Shown here one piece after another: positions 56,301 to 64,000 of a stretch of DNA of 64,000 nucleotides. Under the pieces are notes generated by a model. The model saw nothing but the letters and a program-made list of their open reading frames with translations, was not told the origin of the DNA and searched no databases. Each line of letters begins with the position of its first letter. The first letter of the stretch is position 1. A program made the position numbers and the translations under genes. The DNA is from Litorimonas taeanensis (GTDB lineage: Bacteria; Pseudomonadota; Alphaproteobacteria; Caulobacterales; Maricaulaceae), in the NCBI RefSeq assembly GCF_003634015.1, contig NZ_RBII01000001.1:1426001-1490000 (forward strand), given 5' to 3'.

Positions 56301-56740
56301 AACTGAGTGACAAATTTTGGGTCCGCCCTGCCGTATCCTTGGATTATCTGCGCTTGAACCAAGGAAGCTACACAGAAACGGGCGATGAAGGTATTGCCCT
56401 AGATGTGAGCAGCCGTAGCTCAGAGCGGGCCTCGGCCTCTGCCATGTTAAACTTTGGCGCGAAATTCCAAGGTAAACGCACATGGATTAGACCCTCTATG
56501 CGCGTCGGCTATCGTCATTCTTTCCTAGATGACCCGACCCAAACAGAATTTGGTTTTGCAGGTCTCTCAGGACAACGGGCGACGATTGATTCCTTCGCTT
56601 TCCCAAGCAGCGGCATATTGCTCGGCTTTACGGTTGCGGCGGGATCGGCATATTCTTCTATCGGCTTTGATGTCGACAGTGAAATCCGTGATGGCTTTAT
56701 TCGCCATACAGGCCGCGTTGTAATACGCCTCTTATTCTAA
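53378..56740 (+). CDS. Autotransporter with repeat passenger
   Basis: A 1120-residue autotransporter. The N-terminus has a long leader and signal (LGTAGSAALVLGWSSLAFAQ, about 27-46). The passenger (about 47-800) carries at least ten loose repeats of the form N-x-G-x-I (TNSGTISIS, SNAGTISLL, LNTGTISVS, YNSGTISAL, TNEGAILST), expected to form a beta-helix. The C-terminal barrel (about 850-1120) ends in the aromatic RLLF. It carries the passenger to the cell surface. The stop is TAA, and glnE sequence opens at once in the same frame. Function of the passenger (adhesion or other) is unknown. Confidence 0.9.
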   Translation: MPTNNQAPHHNPARLSIKTLTRLLGTAGSAALVLGWSSLAFAQVTIEDDRTAPVDTATEGDDVTISSTGSVILTDNTGPAVTVNSNNTLTNSGTISISDVDGATAVSLEGGADRGFTNSGSIAVDEDYTITDEDDDGILDGPRAIGSGRTGILISGAAAPFEGDVTLAAGSSVRVEGNESYGVNFAGDLTGDFSNAGTISLLGANGASVNIAGNVTGDVVNTGSVATLGENSYGYNITGDIQGGFANAGTVRSNGFRFDQRIGLGGDNTGREDLVAEDLMQSESAIAIRGNVSEGLHFQVLQSEILDDDGVGTGVFSTTNQSSITQIGSAPAILIDGEGTPIAIGRVSQITDVDDDDYDENLLYGFVNEGFINSQGVFDDFDATILSVSDATIEGGILNTGTISVSAFRGPGTRVIEGITPGTGFARAIVLGNGAIVDAINNQGVISVQASEAIDEVYADSDNPLDSVAIAATAIDISANATTGSLYNSGTISALIIGRNGEAYAIRDSSGSLNSVTNEGAILSTGRNSDALGVEETIFTLVAIDASENTSGFTYTQQRREDEDTTDSIIPSDPITIGDIRLGTGDDVIIASAGSIVGDIDFGTGQDQLLLSGESTYTGEITNTDNLTIQVSEGSSLALSGTEPVALADASFDGTSTFLPTIDGQNNNVTTLQASGTVAFEDGAIISPRFSSIVSDPNGVSFTLASANTLDLAASTLELLNATDGSAALPFLYNFNYEEALIGGQEALVVTVDLRNAEQLGLDTAQSGALEPAIGAFVANSALGAAVSNITNQEDFNDAFNQLMPEFAAAAREFVVANVDGATGAVGNHLDAARRSPDKPGGAWIQEFAYFADRDLAGLSEQYRGAGFGMSGGLDVAWGPFHAVGVNVGFASTEIEDVVGQDEPLDVVTLQGGLYAGLMNTFGGGVLGSEFYVGGGYNSFEQERRVRIDDFLGRASADYSGTHINASARTGYEVELSDKFWVRPAVSLDYLRLNQGSYTETGDEGIALDVSSRSSERASASAMLNFGAKFQGKRTWIRPSMRVGYRHSFLDDPTQTEFGFAGLSGQRATIDSFAFPSSGILLGFTVAAGSAYSSIGFDVDSEIRDGFIRHTGRVVIRLLF

Positions 56741-56746
56741 AGTTCG

Positions 56747-59374
56747 ATTACGTCCATTCTGACAGATGCTCGAATTCAGCACAGCCCATATTTATCGGGG
56801 CTGTGTGAAAATTTTAGCGGCAGTCTAAAAAGCTTATCTTCTTTAATATTTGAGGCTCACACGGCTCAATCGGCTGAAGACCTTCATGCCATAAAAAATG
56901 AATTTGTTCTCTCTTGGACCCAAGAAAGTCTATCTGCTCAATCAGATTTTGAATCTCTAGGTAGAGCCCAATCCCATTTTGCAGATGCGACTATAGAGGC
57001 CGCGCTCAGAATATCTTGGGCCGCCATTTGCAAACGTTTTTCAATCAAAGCCGATACCCCTAAGGGCCTCTTTATCTTAGGCCTAGGCAAACTTGGCGGC
57101 GAAGACTTAAACTTTTCTTCCGATATTGATTTAGTCGCCTTTTATGACGCTGATATTCTTCCCGTCTCGGCCAATAAAGGCCAAGCCTATATTATCAATC
57201 AATGCCTGAAAGAGATGACGCAAATTCTTTCACCACGTAATTCGCCCAAACAAATTTGGCGTGTCGATTGGAGGCTGCGACCAGAAAGTTCAGGCACAGG
57301 TCTCGCACTCTCAACAGCCAAAGCCGAGAAATTTTATTTCTTCCGCGCCTTGCCTTGGCATCGTTTAGCTTTGATGAAAGCGCGTATTGTTGCGGGTGAC
57401 AAAGACATTGGTAGTGAATTCCTACAAACACTTACCCCTTTCATTTGGCCGCAAAACCTTGATTTTCGCGCCCTCGATGATTTGGCGAGCCTGAAATCGC
57501 GGATAAATAATGAACATCCAGGCCTGTCCTATGAACGGCGCCAAACCAAACCGATCACAGAAAACCCAGAAGGGTTTAACTTAAAGCTTGGCGCTGGCGG
57601 TATTCGAGAAATTGAATTTATCGCCAATGCTCAGCAACTTGTTTGGGGAGGAAAGCAATCTGACTTACGCCTTACTCATACACTTTCGGCTTTGTCGACT
57701 TTGGCTGAGCTAGGCCACATTGAGGCCGATGAAGCCCATCAACTTTGCACGGCTTATCAATCGCTGAGACGCATAGAAAATGCCGTTCAAATGTTACGCA
57801 ATGAACAAACCCACGAAGTTCCTCATAATGAAATAGATAAACGGGCCGTCTTAGCTCTCTCCAATTATAAAGATTGGGACGAACTGAAATGGGATATTTG
57901 CGTTATACGTCAATTCGTCAATGCGCGCTTTAAAATGCTCTTTGAGAGTGATGCCTCCGCCTCAGCTGAACAAGCTGAAACAGAAGCTTATAACGCTCCT
58001 AATCCCATACCGGATGCATTATCGGTGACAGGCCAAGATATTGTGCGATCTTGGTTGAATGGGTTTAGTGATCACGGCTTGCCAAAATCTCAACTCGTTC
58101 AATATCAAGCCCTTGGTCACCGTCTGTTGAAAAGGGTTTTGAATAGTGTTGCCGAAACAGAAACCGCTTTAGAAAATATCGACAGGTTTTTAAAATCAAT
58201 CTCACGCTCCGCGCAATATCTCGATCTGTTAAACCGACATGAAGACTTGCTTGATACGCTCATCACGCCTCTTCTACACTCTCCGCATATGACAGCGTTG
58301 CTAGAGCAATCCCCACATATCATCGATATTTTCTTAATCCCTCAAGAAGAAGATACACCTGACCCTACGGCAATATTGGCGGATACAGATTACGGTATGC
58401 GATTGGATCGATTACGGCGGTTCGTGAATGAGCATTTATTTCTTTACTATCACCGGTTCATGGAAAAAACGCTGCCTTTGGGACCGCTACAAGAAAAACT
58501 CACGCAGCTCGCAGAAATCACCTTAGAAACGGCTCTGCAAATTGTATGTGAAGAATTAGACGTCGAAGTCCCAACTCTTAGTGTTTTGGGTTTAGGGAAA
58601 ATGGGGACGCAAACCATGGCCCCTAAATCAGACTTAGACCTAGTCTTTATCTTTGCAGATAGCGTGGATAGTGAGCTCTCAGCTCAAATTGTACGCCGAC
58701 TAAAAACCACGCTAACCACGCCGCTTAAAGAGGGCATCGCCTATGAGTTGGACATGCGCTTACGACCTTCAGGGCGAAGCGGCCCCCCTGCCGTAAAATT
58801 TTCAAGCTTTAAAAATCACCACGAAAACCGGGCCCATAGCTGGGAACATATCGCCCTGGCCCATGCCCGCTCTGTCGCTGGAGATATAAATCTTGGCCAA
58901 GACATAGAAGCATATTGCGACGAGGTTTTAAATAAAACCCGAGATAAAGAGCAGTTTCTACAAGATGCAAAAGTCATGTGGGCCCGCGTAGAAGACCAGC
59001 GAATAATGGACACGCCGCACGGCCATTCAAATGCAAAATTACGCATAGGAGGCTTGATGCAGGCGCAATATATTCAAGCGTGCCGGCGCGTTCTTGGTCT
59101 TTCCGTTGCAGACGATCTAGAAGCGGCAATTTATTTCTGGCAATATCAGCAAATCTGGGAGAGACTTTTAGGGTTAAAACTCAACCCCTTCTCCGCCATG
59201 CCGCCGCGTTACAATGCGGGTGTATTCAACGAAAATGGGCAATCCGTATCGCTTCGGGAATATATAAAGCGTAGTAAAAAACATGCCGCCTGTGTCGTTC
59301 GTCATACAACTGAGTTATTTGGAAAGATTGACATGCCTAGTGATGACACATCACTCCCAGTTAAATGGGCATAG
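56747..59374 (+). CDS. glnE: Glutamine synthetase adenylyltransferase/removase; start codon unclear
   Basis: Clear GlnE with both nucleotidyltransferase domains: the removase motif GLGKLGGEDLNFSSDIDLVAF at its SDIDL core (Asp at codon 126) and the second domain SDLDLVFIFAD near 58630, plus the linker DMRLRPSGRSG. It adds or removes AMP on glutamine synthetase in nitrogen control. The frame is open from 56741, right after the autotransporter stop in the same frame, but contains no ATG, GTG or TTG until 57215, well inside the first domain. The candidates are ATT (56747, 56756) or CTG (56759). From memory of E. coli GlnE, about 45 N-terminal residues are missing. I give the first ATT as start; this is uncertain. 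Confidence 0.85.
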   Translation: MTSILTDARIQHSPYLSGLCENFSGSLKSLSSLIFEAHTAQSAEDLHAIKNEFVLSWTQESLSAQSDFESLGRAQSHFADATIEAALRISWAAICKRFSIKADTPKGLFILGLGKLGGEDLNFSSDIDLVAFYDADILPVSANKGQAYIINQCLKEMTQILSPRNSPKQIWRVDWRLRPESSGTGLALSTAKAEKFYFFRALPWHRLALMKARIVAGDKDIGSEFLQTLTPFIWPQNLDFRALDDLASLKSRINNEHPGLSYERRQTKPITENPEGFNLKLGAGGIREIEFIANAQQLVWGGKQSDLRLTHTLSALSTLAELGHIEADEAHQLCTAYQSLRRIENAVQMLRNEQTHEVPHNEIDKRAVLALSNYKDWDELKWDICVIRQFVNARFKMLFESDASASAEQAETEAYNAPNPIPDALSVTGQDIVRSWLNGFSDHGLPKSQLVQYQALGHRLLKRVLNSVAETETALENIDRFLKSISRSAQYLDLLNRHEDLLDTLITPLLHSPHMTALLEQSPHIIDIFLIPQEEDTPDPTAILADTDYGMRLDRLRRFVNEHLFLYYHRFMEKTLPLGPLQEKLTQLAEITLETALQIVCEELDVEVPTLSVLGLGKMGTQTMAPKSDLDLVFIFADSVDSELSAQIVRRLKTTLTTPLKEGIAYELDMRLRPSGRSGPPAVKFSSFKNHHENRAHSWEHIALAHARSVAGDINLGQDIEAYCDEVLNKTRDKEQFLQDAKVMWARVEDQRIMDTPHGHSNAKLRIGGLMQAQYIQACRRVLGLSVADDLEAAIYFWQYQQIWERLLGLKLNPFSAMPPRYNAGVFNENGQSVSLREYIKRSKKHAACVVRHTTELFGKIDMPSDDTSLPVKWA

Positions 59375-59505
59375 CGCTAAAATTTTTTCTCTTGGTCTCG
59401 GTCATACAGACATATCTCTGATAATGGTCTTGCCACGCCCGTGAAAGACTCCATATTGAACTGACTTCTATTCGCGTGATTCACACCTAGTTCTGATTGA
59501 TTTTT

Positions 59506-61497
59506 ATGACTGATGACTCTCTTTTTGACGGCAAAGGCGAAGCGGCCAGCAATGCCTATTCCGCAAAAGACATTCAGGTCCTTGAAGGGCTAGAGCCTGT
59601 TCGTCTACGTCCTGGTATGTATATTGGTGGTACGGATGATCGCGCTTTGCACCATCTTTTCGCCGAAGTCATTGATAACTCGATGGACGAAGCTGTTGCA
59701 GGCCATGCCACTCGCATCGAAGTAGAATTAGACGCTGAGGGCTTCCTTTCAATTTCTGATAATGGCCGCGGTATTCCCATTGACCCTCACCCAAAATATC
59801 CTGAGAAATCAGCTCTAGAAGTCATTATGACAGAGCTACATTCAGGCGGGAAATTCAGCTCAAAAGCTTATGAAACCTCGGGTGGTCTGCATGGGGTGGG
59901 CGTGTCTGTTGTCAACGCCTTGTCTGACGTTCTCGAAGTTGAGGTTGCGCGGAATAAAACGCTTTATCGGATGGAATTCTCTCAAGGTAAACCGCAAGGA
60001 AAATTGAAGAAAGTCGGCTCAGTCAATAACCGCCGCGGCACAAAAGTCCGCTTTCATCCTGACCCAGAAATCTTCGGTAAAAAAGCCCGTTTTCGAGCGG
60101 CACGACTTTTTCGTATGGCACGCGCAAAGGCCTATCTTGAGCCCGGCGTAGAAATACGTTGGAAATGCGCGCCAGAATTAGTCAAACAAACAGATGAAAT
60201 TGAGGCTGAAGCTGTCTTTCATTTTCCTGGAGGCTTAGCTGACTTTCTTCAGGAGACCCTTGGTAAAAAAGTTACCATCACATCAGAGCTTTTCGCTGGG
60301 CGATCTAAAAAACAAGACGGCCATGGCCGAGTAGAATGGGCTGTCACATGGAGCCCAGAAGGCTTTGGAGAAGCCGATAGCTTTGTCCGCTCATATTGTA
60401 ATACCGTTCCTACCCCTGAAGGCGGAACCCATGTAGCTGGGCTGCGGGCCGCGATTACCAAAGGCCTGCGGGCTTATGCCGACATTGCGGGCATGGGAAA
60501 AAAGTTTTCACACGTGCAGCCTGACGATGTGATGTTCGGCGCGGGCGCGCTTGTCTCTGTCTTTATTTCCGATCCAGATTTTGTGGGGCAAACTAAGGAT
60601 AGACTTTCTAGTTCTGAAGCCACTAAATTAGTCGAGAACGCCGTACGAGACCCGTTTGACCATTGGCTGGCAAGTTCCCCGAAAGACGCTAACGCCCTTA
60701 TTGAATGGGCCATTGAACGTGCTGATGAGCGCGTAAAACGCCGCAAAGCGCGAGACGTGAAACGCAAATCTGCAACAAAGAAATTACGCCTTCCCGGCAA
60801 GCTTGCAGATTGTTCGAATAAAGGTGCTGACGACACAGAAATCTTTATCGTTGAGGGCGACTCTGCTGGTGGTTCCGCCAAACAGGCGCGCAATCGTAAG
60901 ACCCAAGCCATCTTGCCGCTCAAAGGTAAAATCCTCAATGTTGAATCTGCGACTATGGATAAAATTCAGCGCAATGCTGAAATTAATGACCTTTGCGTCG
61001 CGCTTGGCGTAGGACTTGGCAAGAAATTTGACACAGATGACCTGCGCTATGAACGCGTTGTCATCATGACTGACGCCGATGTCGACGGCGCGCATATCGC
61101 AGCACTGCTCATTACATTCTTCTATCGCTATACACCGGGATTAATCGAAGAAGGGCGTCTGTTTATGGCCATGCCGCCACTTTATAAAATGAGCGCAGGC
61201 GGCGTAACCGTTTACGCCATTGATGATGCCGACCGTGAAGAGCTGATGAAGACGACTTTCAAAGGAAAAACGAAAGTTGATATAGGGCGATTTAAGGGCC
61301 TTGGTGAAATGAACCCGAACCAGCTAAAGTCAACAACAATGGATCCTGCAACGCGTACATTAGCCCGTATCACAATCGACCCGAGTACCCTTCCCACCAC
61401 AGAATCTCTCGTAGAGACTTTAATGGGTAAACGTGCAGACTTACGATTCCAGTATATTCAGGATCATGCGCAGTTTATTGAAGAGGTCGATGTTTAG
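59506..61497 (+). CDS. parE: DNA topoisomerase IV subunit B
   Basis: A 663-residue type IIA topoisomerase ATPase subunit. GHKL motifs EVIDNSMDEAVAG, DNGRGIPID and GGLHGVGVSVVNALS are complete, and the TOPRIM motifs EGDSAGGSA and MTDADVDGAHI carry the metal acidic residues. QTKDRLSS is in the transducer. ILPLKGKILNVESATMDKI favours ParE over GyrB. The ATG at 59506 is preferred over a TTG nine bases upstream. It unlinks daughter chromosomes with ParC, not found here. An inverted repeat GTAAGC/GCTTAC lies at 61526-61547 after the stop. Confidence 0.94.
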   Translation: MTDDSLFDGKGEAASNAYSAKDIQVLEGLEPVRLRPGMYIGGTDDRALHHLFAEVIDNSMDEAVAGHATRIEVELDAEGFLSISDNGRGIPIDPHPKYPEKSALEVIMTELHSGGKFSSKAYETSGGLHGVGVSVVNALSDVLEVEVARNKTLYRMEFSQGKPQGKLKKVGSVNNRRGTKVRFHPDPEIFGKKARFRAARLFRMARAKAYLEPGVEIRWKCAPELVKQTDEIEAEAVFHFPGGLADFLQETLGKKVTITSELFAGRSKKQDGHGRVEWAVTWSPEGFGEADSFVRSYCNTVPTPEGGTHVAGLRAAITKGLRAYADIAGMGKKFSHVQPDDVMFGAGALVSVFISDPDFVGQTKDRLSSSEATKLVENAVRDPFDHWLASSPKDANALIEWAIERADERVKRRKARDVKRKSATKKLRLPGKLADCSNKGADDTEIFIVEGDSAGGSAKQARNRKTQAILPLKGKILNVESATMDKIQRNAEINDLCVALGVGLGKKFDTDDLRYERVVIMTDADVDGAHIAALLITFFYRYTPGLIEEGRLFMAMPPLYKMSAGGVTVYAIDDADREELMKTTFKGKTKVDIGRFKGLGEMNPNQLKSTTMDPATRTLARITIDPSTLPTTESLVETLMGKRADLRFQYIQDHAQFIEEVDV

Positions 61498-61590
61498 GGG
61501 CCAATAATTTGAGCTGTAATTGCGCGTAAGCGTGTTTATCTGCTTACACTCACCCTATTAACCTATAGCGGCGCCCCAAATGGGCCTTTA

Positions 61591-63843
61591 CTAATAGCTG
61601 TACTTCACGGCCACGCCATAGCTTCTCGGCGCGCCTCGGAAGGTATTATATCCAATGAAGCCAAAGCCCGAGACTGCATAGTCTGAATTTGTAAGGTTTC
61701 GACCCCAAACCCCTAAATCCACGCCATTATTGAAATGTAAATAGGCAGAGCCATCCACAATTTCATAAGCTGGTTGACGACGATCATCACGGCCCTCTGC
61801 ATCCAAATAAAAACGGCTTTGATATTTTCCGTTACCTTGAACAGAGGCACGTAGAGCATCATTTATGGCCCACTCATATCGCGCAGATAAAACCGCCGAA
61901 ACATCGGATGAAAAGGGTAAAGGATTTCCATCAAATGTATCTGCATTTTGCGGTACGGCTGGATTTTCAACTTGGTTGATTTCCGTGTCCAATAGCGTCA
62001 CACCCGCAAATAAATCGAGACCTTTCACAGGGGTCCAGCTTACATCAGCTTCAACGCCATATGATGTCGCTTCATCTAAGTTGGACAGGGAGTTTGATGT
62101 AAAAGAGCCACCATTTTGCGTCGTGAATGGGACGAAAATTCGGGCCTGTGGATTATCATAAAGTTGATAAAAAGCGGCCATATTGAAAGCGATTTCTGAG
62201 CCCGCAAATTTAACGCCAGTTTCAAACGCATTAACAGTCTCCGCTCCAAAGAGGCCCTCATCTGTGAAGTGCGTTGCATTATTGATAACTTCACCATTAA
62301 AGCCACCGCTCTTAAAGCCATTGGAATAAGAGGCATAAAGCAAAGTTTCATCTGAGACGGAATAATTCAGACCAATATTCCCTGAGAGGCGTGTGTCCGA
62401 AATTTCATTTTGACCAATAGCCAGACCCAGACCATTTTGATTATTCAGGGCCGTAATACCATCATCGAAATAATGACGGCCTTCCCCACTACCTTCTATC
62501 ACTTCATGCGTTAATCGCGCGCCCAAAACGACATCAAGTTTCGGTAATATTTCGACCGTATTATAAGTAAACAAAGCGGCTGTTTTGCGGGATTGCTCTA
62601 TTGTTGAGAGCAATGTTGTCGCTGTCCCGTCCGAAGCAGGGTTCGGCCCTACGCGACCCGGAGCGCCAACATAACGACAGGTTCCCAATAATGTTTCAGG
62701 GTTTAAGTCACCGCACCATATAAGATAGTCTTGGTCAAACTCTTCCGCCTCTAAATAAGCACCAGCCATCAATTCCAGTTTATCAGATACATAACTGAGC
62801 CTTAGCTCTTGACTGACTTGTTCAAAATTCCTGTCGTAAGCCAAGTTCGCATTTAATGAGGTTACGTCAAACGGGGCGGGTGTTCCGTCAAAGTCAAAAC
62901 CATATTGCTGGTTATAGCTTTCGAAAGCCGTCAATGAGACCACCGTCAAATTGTCAAACGCATGCGTGACATTTACAGAGGCCCCAAAAAATTCATTGTC
63001 AGTATCCTGAATCCCATCAGGGCCAATAGAAATTTGATGCGCCTCTACATTACGGCTGTCATTTAAGGGGGCTTGATTAATACCGTTATCTTCTGCGTAA
63101 TGAATATTCATCAGAACATCAGTTGCAGGGGAAGCCTTTAGCCAAGCTATGGCTCTAAGACCAAATTCATCACGTTCCCCTCCGCCTTGTTTTGGGGCCT
63201 CAATCGCATCATTCGTAGCAACATTTTCAAGAACAGGGCCTTGATTGAGATACCGACCAGATAGGCGTAATGAAAAAACATCGCTAACTGGCAAAGTCGC
63301 CGCCGCATTTAGGTTAAAGCGGTCAAAATTCCCATACTCACCAGCGACATATCCTGTTTTCACATCACCGGGCAAAACCGAATTAAAGTTTATAGCACCA
63401 CTAGAAGCATTTCGACCATATAAGGCCCCTTGTGGGCCTTTTAATACTTCGGCTTGCTCCACATCAAATAAGAGCGGCCCCGTTTGAACATTGGTCGCTT
63501 GATACACACCATCCACATATACTGCAGCGGCTGTAGGTGTCAGCGCTTGGTGATCTACCGCGCCAATACCGCGAATTTGAAAGGCAATTTGATTACCATT
63601 CGCGACCGCCGCCTGAAGGCCAGAAACGCGCTGTGTGAGCTCCTCCGCGCTGTCAAATTGCGATAATGTATCCCCATCAATCACAGAGACACTCATCCCT
63701 AAATCTTGAGTATTCTTTGCAATTTTGGTCGCAGTGACAATGACTTCATCTGATATGGCTTGAGCAATAGCGGCCTGTGATGCCGACATCAAAAAAGCAA
63801 AAGAAAGAAAGAAAGGGGTTTTCAAAGAGCTAAATTTCGTCAT
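61591..63843 (-). CDS. TonB-dependent receptor
   Basis: A 750-residue outer-membrane receptor. A signal peptide (ends AIAQA, about residue 28) precedes the TonB box (DEVIVTATK), a plug with QIRGIGAVDHQAL and GPQGALYGRNASSGAINF, and a barrel ending in AVKYSY. The plug wording PTAAAVYVDGVYQATN is typical of the large FecA/BfrD-like group often encoded beside catabolic genes in Sphingomonadales and Caulobacterales. Its substrate is unknown. It is convergent with parE and probably a single-gene unit. No Fur-like site is obvious upstream. Confidence 0.92.
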   Translation of the reverse strand: MTKFSSLKTPFFLSFAFLMSASQAAIAQAISDEVIVTATKIAKNTQDLGMSVSVIDGDTLSQFDSAEELTQRVSGLQAAVANGNQIAFQIRGIGAVDHQALTPTAAAVYVDGVYQATNVQTGPLLFDVEQAEVLKGPQGALYGRNASSGAINFNSVLPGDVKTGYVAGEYGNFDRFNLNAAATLPVSDVFSLRLSGRYLNQGPVLENVATNDAIEAPKQGGGERDEFGLRAIAWLKASPATDVLMNIHYAEDNGINQAPLNDSRNVEAHQISIGPDGIQDTDNEFFGASVNVTHAFDNLTVVSLTAFESYNQQYGFDFDGTPAPFDVTSLNANLAYDRNFEQVSQELRLSYVSDKLELMAGAYLEAEEFDQDYLIWCGDLNPETLLGTCRYVGAPGRVGPNPASDGTATTLLSTIEQSRKTAALFTYNTVEILPKLDVVLGARLTHEVIEGSGEGRHYFDDGITALNNQNGLGLAIGQNEISDTRLSGNIGLNYSVSDETLLYASYSNGFKSGGFNGEVINNATHFTDEGLFGAETVNAFETGVKFAGSEIAFNMAAFYQLYDNPQARIFVPFTTQNGGSFTSNSLSNLDEATSYGVEADVSWTPVKGLDLFAGVTLLDTEINQVENPAVPQNADTFDGNPLPFSSDVSAVLSARYEWAINDALRASVQGNGKYQSRFYLDAEGRDDRRQPAYEIVDGSAYLHFNNGVDLGVWGRNLTNSDYAVSGFGFIGYNTFRGAPRSYGVAVKYSY

Positions 63844-64000
63844 GAACCTTCAATTCGCAGTGACTGACCAGCAAAGAAGGGCATGTCTGTATAGAACCGT
63901 TGGGTCTTTGCAACCCCTTACATAACTATACGATTTAAATTGTTTTGGCTCATAATTAGGCGATAAGATAAAACCTACGAGCCTATCTCAGGCGGAAAGT
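63844..64000. promoter_or_regulatory. Upstream region of the third TonB receptor
   Basis: The last 157 bases hold the upstream region of the receptor gene. I see no gene, palindrome or clear promoter boxes that I can support. Confidence 0.3.

Noticed and set aside
60474-60938. A 154-codon minus-strand frame
   Set aside because: Antisense to the conserved TOPRIM part of parE.
1-64000. CRISPR arrays, tRNA/rRNA genes, insertion sequences, prophage or toxin-antitoxin modules
   Set aside because: Looked for repeats with regular spacing, tRNA-like T-loops, transposase motifs and phage genes by eye and found none that I could support.

Overview
The window looks like chromosome of a marine-type alphaproteobacterium, most likely from the Hyphomonadaceae/Maricaulales neighbourhood. 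This is inferred from three TonB-dependent receptors, an HWE/HisKA_2-type histidine kinase, a DUF3035 (BamF-like) lipoprotein, an ScfR/RamB-type regulator of the glyoxylate bypass, and moderate GC content judged by eye. I see no rRNA, tRNA, IS element, prophage or CRISPR array. Genes are densely packed, with many 1-4 base start/stop overlaps.

Layout. 1-3101: an RND efflux permease (cut by the left edge) and its adaptor, behind a perfect 22-bp palindrome. 3448-9746: a TonB receptor, a large internally duplicated surface lipoprotein with a proline tract encoded by a G/C homopolymer run, and a small TPR protein. 10061-14848: an ScfR/RamB-type regulator divergent from malate synthase and isocitrate lyase. 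15066-16154: a GAF histidine kinase. 16837-22067: a polyamine module (ornithine/lysine decarboxylase, deoxyhypusine-synthase-like protein, agmatinase), then a tiny basic protein, a GNAT-nitrilase fusion and a 35-residue membrane peptide. 22073-25443: an iron-uptake pair (PepSY membrane protein and TonB receptor). 25657-30276: an electrophile/aldehyde detoxification operon (AhpD-like protein, secreted papain-fold candidate, Old Yellow Enzyme, semialdehyde dehydrogenase) divergent from a TetR regulator over two matching operators. 30265-34000: acetyl-CoA synthetase, Fe-dependent alcohol dehydrogenase and thioesterase. 34077-40519: two beta-oxidation sets transcribed divergently, one of (R)-type (MaoC, MFE-2-like SDR, thiolase) and one of (S)-type (FadA/FadB-like). 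40647-49981: a sodium symporter, nadC, a cell wall hydrolase, a long coiled-coil protein, two transporters, tadA, a pseudouridine synthase, rsmD and a tautomerase. 49997-53124: mutL, the BamF-like lipoprotein and lspA. 53378-63843: an autotransporter, glnE, parE and a third TonB receptor.

Much of the window is carbon metabolism centred on acetyl-CoA. Fatty acids are broken to acetyl-CoA by two stereochemical routes, acetate is activated by Acs, and the glyoxylate bypass under an acyl-CoA-sensing-type regulator turns acetyl-CoA into C4 units. TonB receptors, the lipoprotein and the PepSY protein would feed nutrients and iron across the outer membrane.

The observations most worth follow-up are: glnE has no ATG/GTG/TTG start and opens directly behind the autotransporter stop in the same frame; nadC appears to be reached through a four-codon leader; a terminator hairpin abuts the mutL start codon; the detoxification operon has twin TetR operators and an LRAT/NlpC-like secreted member; the polyamine module lies next to a GNAT-nitrilase fusion and micro-ORFs; and the duplicated lipoprotein carries an eight-base homopolymer that could slip. 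I did not find a clear-cut new defence or mobile system.
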